Source of the DNA: a virus
Direction: 5' to 3' (one strand)
Virus record (IMG/VR): IMGVR_UViG_3300008262_000109
Location: 1-42,397 of that record
DNA: 42,397 nt
Below are positions 36,909-42,397 of the stretch, piece by piece. The notes below the pieces were generated by a model, which was not told the origin of the DNA, searched no databases, and saw only the letters and a list, made by a program, of their open reading frames with translations. The translations under genes were made by a program, and so were the position numbers. Numbering within the stretch: the first letter of the stretch is position 1; the number at the start of each line of letters is the position of its first letter.

Positions 36909-39046
36909 TGCTGGCATTCTCAAGCTCTAGCAAGGGCAGCGGCGGATACGGCTCCGTCACAACGGCAAAGCCTGCCCAGGTTGCCCTGGGGGGATCTGCG
37001 CGGCCAACGGCAATCAATGGCACCGAACCATCATCCTCTTGGAATAGCAACCAGCAGGCGATGAGTTTGTTGGAGCGGGCGCCAATCGTCTGGTGTCGGC
37101 GCGTAGGTGATAGCTGCGGCAGCCCCTCAGACGACGCCATAGGGGGTGTGCTGGTGAGCCCCAAGGCCACTGCCTGCCGATTCGATACTCCATTGCTGGA
37201 GGGCCAGCCCGTCGCCAATGCCGTCTCAGTCAAATGGAGGTTGGTGGTTTCCCAGGGAAAGCTTGGCGGGATTTCGGTTAATGGAGTCTTCCAGGGCCGC
37301 TGCAGGGTTGGGCAGTTCAGCCAGTCCTATGACCCAAAAACCGCTGGCACCTGGACACCCGGCAATTTCCTGGTCGACGTCTATTCAGGCACGCAGCTAA
37401 TAGCCAATAAGGTGCAGGCGCCAACGCAATGCGGAACGGTTGGCACACACAGAGATCTAACGACTGTATCTTTCAGCGCTATAAATTTCAACGGCTTTGA
37501 CGCCGATGGCGTTGGCCTGCCGGATCGTGGCCACTGGAAGCGGCAGATCCATTTGTTTATCCGCAATGGCGTCGAAACAACTAGGCTGCTAGACGATGCC
37601 TATGGCAGTTCTAACAACTTAGCCGACCTTTATTTATACTTACTGAACAACGATGGCCGTACGGCAAAGGTTCAGATTGATCGGGAGTCGCTGACCGCAG
37701 CCGCCCGGTTCATGGACGTCAACGGGCTTTACTGGAATGGGGTGCTGTCGGGGCCAACCAGCATAAGCGACTGGATGAGCAAGATCGGACCTTATTTTAT
37801 GGTGCGGGAAACCAAGATTGCAGGGCGTTACGGCCTGCGGCCGTTGCTTCCCGTCACCCCATCAGGGGCCATCGATATCGAGCCTCTAACCCCTCAATGG
37901 GTATTCGACAGCGAAGCGACTGTTGACGGGAGCTACATTTGGCAGTTGGTGGCCCCAGAAGCCAGGCGGCCATATCGGGCGATTGCGGCATGGCGGCAGC
38001 AGGGGGCAGAGGGCCTGTCACGGATGGTCAGGACCACTGAGGCCAGATATGACGACACGCCAGACTCGGCGCTGGCGGAGGAGCACGATCTCTACCAGTT
38101 TGCGACCCATGAACTGCACGTTGCCAGGGCAATGCGTTTTGCCCAGGCCAAACGGCGATACATCACCCACTCGGCAACGGTGCAGATCCGGCCGGGCTAC
38201 TGGAATTCGAGCCTGGGGGAGGGTGAGTTGATTGCGCTGCAGCTGCAGCGCCAGGACGTCGAGGGGGTCGACGCGCCATTGCGGGAGTACTACTGGATCA
38301 CCAAGCTCACCCACGGCCGCGAGGGGGTGTTGGCCCTGGAGCTCGAACACTGCCCGGTTGACGATCGGAACCGCTCGCTGGTTGCTCGGGATGTTGCTGC
38401 GGTGACGGTTCAGAATGTAGTCCTGCTCACCGGCGACTCTGCCCCCAACTGTGACGCTGATCCCAGTAGGGCCACCGACTGCAGCATCCCGGCCCCTGAC
38501 GAGGAGTCGTGGACAGAGCAAGAAGTGTGGACTTACGGGCGTTTTGGCCGGCGCCCAATCCCCGGTGAGTACCTCGGGAACGGTTATCGAAGCGGTGGCG
38601 GTGGTGCTGCCGGCGCCACCGGCGGAAGCGGTGGCGGTGGTGCGGGCGGTGGCGGGCCTGCTGCTCCCCTGCCCCCCACAGGCCCTGTTGAGCCCCCTGG
38701 GATCCCGTCCCGGCCTGGCACTCCTGATGGCCCGGCAGACCCCCCGCTGCCACCCCAGCCCCCAGTTAATTATACAAAATATGTTTTACTTTTAACCTTT
38801 ATCGGAATTGCCCCATGGACTAACTACGGCATCTATATCCAGCAGGTTGATATTCCAATCTCACCAGGTCAAACGGCATATGTTGATGATGGAACAAACG
38901 AACAGGTTACCTACGTTCGCATAGTGAACGCAGACGGTACGCTAGGGGCCAGAAATGAGTATCAGCATCTGGTGAACGGCAGTGTCCAGCAAACATGGGG
39001 CTATGAATGGAAGAGCCGTTCGCTGAGCCCTGTAGGCCCCGTCTGA
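36908..39046 (+). CDS. tail tip/hub protein (gpJ-type functional equivalent)
   Basis: 712 residues. The N-terminal part (APIVWCRRVGDSCGSPSDDA, NGVFQGRCRVGQFSQSYD) and the middle (ARFMDVNGLYWNGVLSGPTS, FMVRETKIAGRYGLRPLLPV, ATHELHVARAMRFAQAKRRY) resemble the central tail hub of cyanophage-like siphophages. A Gly-rich (about 560-595) and Pro-rich (about 596-625) linker separates a small C-terminal beta domain (NYTKYVLLLTFIGIAPWTNY). Binds the tail base to the fibre proteins that follow. Confidence 0.75.
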   Translation: MLAFSSSSKGSGGYGSVTTAKPAQVALGGSARPTAINGTEPSSSWNSNQQAMSLLERAPIVWCRRVGDSCGSPSDDAIGGVLVSPKATACRFDTPLLEGQPVANAVSVKWRLVVSQGKLGGISVNGVFQGRCRVGQFSQSYDPKTAGTWTPGNFLVDVYSGTQLIANKVQAPTQCGTVGTHRDLTTVSFSAINFNGFDADGVGLPDRGHWKRQIHLFIRNGVETTRLLDDAYGSSNNLADLYLYLLNNDGRTAKVQIDRESLTAAARFMDVNGLYWNGVLSGPTSISDWMSKIGPYFMVRETKIAGRYGLRPLLPVTPSGAIDIEPLTPQWVFDSEATVDGSYIWQLVAPEARRPYRAIAAWRQQGAEGLSRMVRTTEARYDDTPDSALAEEHDLYQFATHELHVARAMRFAQAKRRYITHSATVQIRPGYWNSSLGEGELIALQLQRQDVEGVDAPLREYYWITKLTHGREGVLALELEHCPVDDRNRSLVARDVAAVTVQNVVLLTGDSAPNCDADPSRATDCSIPAPDEESWTEQEVWTYGRFGRRPIPGEYLGNGYRSGGGGAAGATGGSGGGGAGGGGPAAPLPPTGPVEPPGIPSRPGTPDGPADPPLPPQPPVNYTKYVLLLTFIGIAPWTNYGIYIQQVDIPISPGQTAYVDDGTNEQVTYVRIVNADGTLGARNEYQHLVNGSVQQTWGYEWKSRSLSPVGPV

Positions 39047-39047
39047 A

Positions 39048-40280
39048 ATGGCCAACTTCCCGGCACTCCGCCCCGCTACCGTCCAGATCACTCCCGGCAC
39101 GGTGCCTACCACACTGACAGCGGGCTATGACGGCAGCACAACAACCAGCACAGCGGATCTGGTGCCGACCGGGGACGTGCTCGACATGACATTTGAGGGG
39201 ATCACCGAGGCCGAGGCCCGTGGCGTGGTTGATCATCAGGACGGCGAAGAGGGCCGGGCGTTTCAGTTCACCTCAACCACCCTGGCCACTGGGCTAACCC
39301 CAGCGGGATACCGGTGGACCTATGCCCAGCCGATCTCCCAGGACGACATTCGTGCGGTTGCTGGCAGCGAGTTTTACCGGCTGTCGATTCGGTTCCTGGG
39401 GGTCAGGGTTCGGCGATCCTCAACCCCATCTGCTACGGCAACGCTGCGACTCCGAACCACGGCCGCCAAGGCGCTGCCGGCAGGCACCCCCTCGGCATCC
39501 GCCACCCTGCGCCTCACCACTACCGCAGCGGGCATGGCAACTGGCACGCCGGCACAATCAGCGTTTCTGCTGCTGCGAACCACCCCAGCAAACGTCAAGG
39601 TTCCGACTGGGGAAGATCCGTATTTTGATGATAACATATTGCTTTGTGGATTTAATGGCGCCAACGGATCTCAAACATTTGTAGACGAAGGCCCGCTTAA
39701 CCTGTCATTAAGCGCAATAGGTAATGCTCAAATATCAACCGAGCAAAGTGTTTTTGGCGGCAGTTCGCTTAAACTTACCCAGCCAAACATTGACAGCCCA
39801 GCCAGTGGAGTACAGCTGCCGATCGATTCCAGGCTGGTGGTACATGGGGAATTTACTCTTGACGCAAGAGTCAGGCTTCTCAATGTAAGGCGACACACAA
39901 TCTTAGGTAATTCACCCGGAAACCTGCAAATCGGTTTGGACTCTGGCGAAAACAATATATTTATGCACTATGAAGTTGGCGAAGCATACGAATCTTACAA
40001 CGTCAATGCCACGCTCAATACTTGGCTAGCTTTACGATATACCAGAGCGCTTAATGCTAATGGTACCGGATGGATTTATTACTATTTTGCAAATGGCAAT
40101 CTGATTATGGCCAGAGACTCTGGACTGCTGGGTAGCTTGAACTTCTCTGGCGGCAGAATTGGCGTCGTTCCACCTTCTACTCATGGCCTGCACGGTTATA
40201 TCGATGAATTGCGACTTGGCAGGGTTTGCCGTGGAATCACGGCCTACACCGTAGACACTGCGCCATTTCCCCGCACGTAG
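39048..40280 (+). CDS. tail-tip fibre with repeat stalk and C-terminal LamG-like lectin domain
   Basis: 410 residues. The N-terminal domain (PALRPATVQITPGTVPTTLT, DMTFEGITEAEARGVVDHQD) is a conserved tail-tip attachment module. A 27-residue or so repeat (ATLRLRTTAAKALPAGTPSA, ATLRLTTTAAGMATGTPAQS) forms a short stalk. The C-terminal 200 residues (LLCGFNGANGSQTFVDEGPL, NTWLALRYTRALNANGTGWI, LHGYIDELRLGRVCRGITAY) are LamG-like. Likely receptor-binding protein. Last gene of the late operon. Confidence 0.8.
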   Translation: MANFPALRPATVQITPGTVPTTLTAGYDGSTTTSTADLVPTGDVLDMTFEGITEAEARGVVDHQDGEEGRAFQFTSTTLATGLTPAGYRWTYAQPISQDDIRAVAGSEFYRLSIRFLGVRVRRSSTPSATATLRLRTTAAKALPAGTPSASATLRLTTTAAGMATGTPAQSAFLLLRTTPANVKVPTGEDPYFDDNILLCGFNGANGSQTFVDEGPLNLSLSAIGNAQISTEQSVFGGSSLKLTQPNIDSPASGVQLPIDSRLVVHGEFTLDARVRLLNVRRHTILGNSPGNLQIGLDSGENNIFMHYEVGEAYESYNVNATLNTWLALRYTRALNANGTGWIYYYFANGNLIMARDSGLLGSLNFSGGRIGVVPPSTHGLHGYIDELRLGRVCRGITAYTVDTAPFPRT

Positions 40281-40299
40281 CCGGCGGCACTGGGCCAGG

Positions 40300-40641
40300 T
40301 CAAACCGCTCGCAACTGAACCCCGGTGACCTGCCACAGGTTCCCTGGCAGCAGGGCCCAGGACGGCGCCAAAGCATATCGCCATCGAACTGGCGTAGGCG
40401 GGACTGCCCGGCCAACCCAAACCGCAGCAGGCAGCTCAAACGATGACAGCAGCCCAACCGTTCTAAAGTGCGTCGCGAAATCGCCGAACTGCGTCGGGCT
40501 GAACACTGGTAGCGGCAAGGCCACGGTCTGCCCGGTGAGGCTGTCATTCAACCTAAACCGCCTATCAAGTTCGGTTGCGATATTGAAATCGCCCGTGGTA
40601 TGTGGCCTGCCAATTGGCAAGCAGGATTCTGGGAAATTCAT
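40300..40641 (-). CDS. hypothetical 113-residue protein
   Basis: Minus strand, converging on the late operon with a 19-base gap. Its ATG overlaps the stop of the 285-residue gene (TGATG), so the two are coupled. Sequence NIATELDRRFRLNDSLTGQT, VFSPTQFGDFATHFRTVG, WALLPGNLWQVTGVQLRAV. Possibly an assembly partner for the upstream virion-like protein; no family recognised. Confidence 0.6.
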   Translation of the reverse strand: MNFPESCLPIGRPHTTGDFNIATELDRRFRLNDSLTGQTVALPLPVFSPTQFGDFATHFRTVGLLSSFELPAAVWVGRAVPPTPVRWRYALAPSWALLPGNLWQVTGVQLRAV

Positions 40642-41498
40642 CAGACGTAAACTCCGTTGATCTCAATGCTATTGGGATTGATCGGAAATACGGCCCCGTT
40701 AGATGGTATCACTACACCCCAATTGGCAATCATCAGCAAGCGATCGGCAGTAGGTGCCCCGCCTAATCTTTGGTAATAAGCTACATACTGAGGGGATACA
40801 GTACAGGCGGGATGATTGATCTGCTCTGCCCGTATGATTGTTTTATCTGCGCTGTCGTCTCGCGTGACGGTCAGCGTGGCAGGCACGCCCCCGGCGGTGT
40901 AACCCGCTCCAGTCACCTCAGAAGCTGTAAGATCAGAGCGGAATGAATGACTGGTGCTAGGGGTGTAACCAGCCCCCAGCAGCATGGCGTAGAAGTTGCC
41001 GGCGTTCGAGTTTAGGGTTTCATTTATGATTGCATCGACTGTTGCATTTGGAACCATGATAGGCGAGGTAGTTGTCATCGCCGTTTCAATTTTCATTTGT
41101 TCAATCCTGAACACCCCACTGTTGTGGCTCTGGGGACTACCAAAATGGTTGCAGCCTAAGATAATTTGTTGCGCTGCGCTTGATCCCGTCGGGCGATAAT
41201 AAAGCAGAATACTGGCAGCTCCCGTGATATTTGCATTCCAGGAAACCGGCTCGATGATTAAAGTATTTATCCCGGTTGTATTGTTCATTGAATTAGACAG
41301 CGACAGCAGCTTCCCGCCTGCTTGATAGCCTGTCACAATACTGATCTCACCGCTACCAATCGCAGCCATGGTGTCGTGGGTGTCCCTATTAAATACAAAA
41401 CTGGAAGTCATTAGCTGACCGTAAAACGTGCCGGTCAGCGGCATATCGGCAGTGGCCAGCGAGTATTGGGCCCGGTTGCTGAGGGTAAAGACGGGCAT
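40641..41498 (-). CDS. duplicated-domain virion-like protein, 285 residues
   Basis: Two related halves. Residues about 22-60 (GTFYGQLMTSSFVFNRDTHD...VTGYQAGGKLL) align with about 163-205 (GNFYAMLLGAGYTPSTSHSF...VTGAGYTAGGVPA). The C-terminal part ends VAYYQRLGGAPTADRLLMIA and WGVVIPSNGAVFPINPN. The YTAGG motif and ending are common in phage virion proteins of unknown place. Unlike other virion genes it is on the minus strand, so it may be expressed separately. Confidence 0.68.
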   Translation of the reverse strand: MPVFTLSNRAQYSLATADMPLTGTFYGQLMTSSFVFNRDTHDTMAAIGSGEISIVTGYQAGGKLLSLSNSMNNTTGINTLIIEPVSWNANITGAASILLYYRPTGSSAAQQIILGCNHFGSPQSHNSGVFRIEQMKIETAMTTTSPIMVPNATVDAIINETLNSNAGNFYAMLLGAGYTPSTSHSFRSDLTASEVTGAGYTAGGVPATLTVTRDDSADKTIIRAEQINHPACTVSPQYVAYYQRLGGAPTADRLLMIANWGVVIPSNGAVFPINPNSIEINGVYV

Positions 41499-41542
41499 CG
41501 AATGAGGCTAGGTCGTTGAGGCCATGCTACCGGGCCTGGCGG

Positions 41543-41806
41543 TTACTCATCGTCAGGCTCTCCTGCCGGATCCATGCAGCGGTTGCAGCCGATGGGGCCG
41601 GAGCAGTTGCACAGCCCCTCGATGTGCGGCAGGTGGGCCCAGGCGGCGATCAGGTGGGTGGTGGGTTGCTGGGCGCGGTGGCGGGCGATCAGCTCCCACA
41701 GCGGCCCAGGGCGGCGGTCCTGGTGGAGGGTGCCATTGATGACAACCTCCCAGCAGCCGCTACCCCTAGCATCGGTTCCAACCCGCAACTGAGGCTCGCA
41801 CGTCAT
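41543..41806 (-). CDS. hypothetical 87-residue protein with Cys pairs
   Basis: ATG at 41806 lies in the CATG that also starts the divergent plus gene at 41805. A longer frame to 41923 is a weaker alternative. Strand pattern (RVGTDARGSGCWEVVINGTL, HLIAAWAHLPHIEGL) then CNCSGPIGCNRC, a four-cysteine cluster near the C-terminus that may bind metal. Precedes the 41498 gene by 44 bases, probably in one transcript. Confidence 0.58.
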   Translation of the reverse strand: MTCEPQLRVGTDARGSGCWEVVINGTLHQDRRPGPLWELIARHRAQQPTTHLIAAWAHLPHIEGLCNCSGPIGCNRCMDPAGEPDDE

Positions 41807-42074
41807 GGCACCACAGCCCTGGATGATTCCACAGCTGAGCCTAGAGGCCGAGTCGGACCTACGGCGCATGAGGGAATTGTTGCAAACCATGAGTCGTGAT
41901 GAGCTATTGGGGCATGCGGACATTCTTCTAAATCAAGCGGTAAACAAGGCGGCCGTCATCAGCCAGGCGATCCGCCACATTTCCGAGCTTGAGGCCAGGG
42001 AGGCGGTGCAAGATCCAGCTCCGGGGCTGATGCCACAGGACTGGGCGGCAGGGGTGCTGGGGGGATTGGGGTAG
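41805..42074 (+). CDS. hypothetical helical protein, 89 residues
   Basis: Starts MAPQPWMIPQLSLEAESDLR and is mostly helical (RRMRELLQTMSRDELLGHAD, ILLNQAVNKAAVISQAIRHI). Converges on the dam gene with a 2-base gap. A single plus-strand gene between two minus-strand units. Confidence 0.65.
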   Translation: MAPQPWMIPQLSLEAESDLRRMRELLQTMSRDELLGHADILLNQAVNKAAVISQAIRHISELEAREAVQDPAPGLMPQDWAAGVLGGLG

Positions 42075-42076
42075 GG

Positions 42077-42397
42077 TCATGCGAATAGGTCGGGTTGAGC
42101 GCTCCCGACACAAGCCGGTGACAACCACAACCGCTCGCGCCGTCCGTTCAGGCCATTGGTGCTGTAGCCAGCCCCTCCGCCTGCCTTGCCTTCGGTGACG
42201 GACCAGCCACGGACCAGGAGGTCATCGTGCTCGGTGTCATAGCCGCAGAGGATCACCCGCAGCTCACGGGGGGCGGTGATGCACCATTCACGCACGGCCA
42301 GGGCAACGTCAGTATCGACATGGGCATAGAGATCGCCAGATGTGGCATAGGGCGGATCCAGGAAGACCGCTCGAGCGCCATCGCCCCCGGTGCAGAT
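42077..42397 (-). CDS. dam: Dam-type DNA adenine methyltransferase, C-terminal part
   Basis: Continuation of the gene at 1-552. The visible 106 codons start with ICTGGDGARAVFLDPPYATS, including the catalytic DPPY, and end with REWCITAPRELRVILCGYDT, GGGAGYSTNGLNGRRERLWL. Joining it directly to position 1 keeps the frame and makes a protein of about 290 residues. In family members that I recall, a segment containing an RVCCGDW-like strand lies between the LPHLG repeats and DPPY; it is absent here. Confidence 0.9.
   Translation of the reverse strand: MCTGGDGARAVFLDPPYATSGDLYAHVDTDVALAVREWCITAPRELRVILCGYDTEHDDLLVRGWSVTEGKAGGGAGYSTNGLNGRRERLWLSPACVGSAQPDLFA

Noticed and set aside
39048-41498. Diversity-generating retroelement near the tail fibre genes
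   Set aside because: No reverse transcriptase and no template/variable repeat pair seen.
1-42397. Prophage or plasmid interpretation
   Set aside because: No integrase, attachment site, partition or mobilisation genes, and no host flanks; a circularly joined methyltransferase gene indicates a stand-alone genome.

Overview
The window reads as an essentially complete genome of a tailed phage (siphovirus type) with lambda-like head and tail genes. It is GC-rich, with tightly overlapping genes and no sign of bacterial chromosomal flanks. The same gene, a Dam-type DNA adenine methyltransferase on the minus strand, runs off position 1 and runs in at position 42397. The two halves meet in frame, so the contig is a circle opened inside that gene, or a circle missing a short piece there. 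I see no integrase, CI-type repressor, tRNA, CRISPR array or insertion sequence. The host cannot be fixed from the sequence. The DUF3987-type primase and the tail-tip style would fit a phage of a GC-rich (pico)cyanobacterium, but the cyanobacterial HIP1 octamer GCGATCGC was noticed only once (near 11760), so this is a weak inference.

Layout. (1) 6132 down to 1, continuing 42397 to 42077, minus strand: an early operon of start/stop-overlapping genes with small membrane proteins, a recombination module (YqaJ-type exonuclease, an unknown 230-residue protein, SSB), thymidylate kinase, two paralogous winged-helix proteins and the methyltransferase. (2) 6212-11297, plus strand: many short accessory genes, three copies of a repeated promoter-plus-hairpin module, a two-gene cassette flanked by repeats, and dCTP deaminase, closed by a bidirectional terminator at 11314-11341. 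(3) 15496 to 11353, minus strand: nine mostly unknown genes, one a small DNA-polymerase-X-like nucleotidyltransferase. (4) 15639-20605, plus: a small ribbon-helix-helix-like protein, a DUF3987-type primase/helicase, a repeat-rich AT-containing gap that is the best origin candidate (18345-18606), DNA-binding proteins, RusA resolvase and a gpZ-like protein. (5) 20606-40280, plus: a late promoter/cos-candidate gap, then TerS, TerL, a DUF6148-like protein, portal, S49 protease/scaffold, decoration and major capsid, head completion, a fibre/lectin/membrane-protein cassette, tail terminator, tail tube, tail chaperones with a -1 frameshift signal, tape measure, tail hub and a lectin-tipped fibre. (6) 41806-40300, minus: three genes including a duplicated-domain probable virion protein, beside one plus-strand gene (41805-42074).

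How it works together. dCTP deaminase and thymidylate kinase feed dTTP synthesis; DUF3987 primase, SSB, exonuclease and RusA replicate, recombine and resolve DNA; a lambda gpA-type terminase packages it; the late operon builds the virion. No endolysin was recognised. The sequences that gene annotation does not explain are the three-copy promoter/5'-hairpin module, the iteron-like field after the primase, the repeat field before the terminase, and the paired repeats around two small genes.
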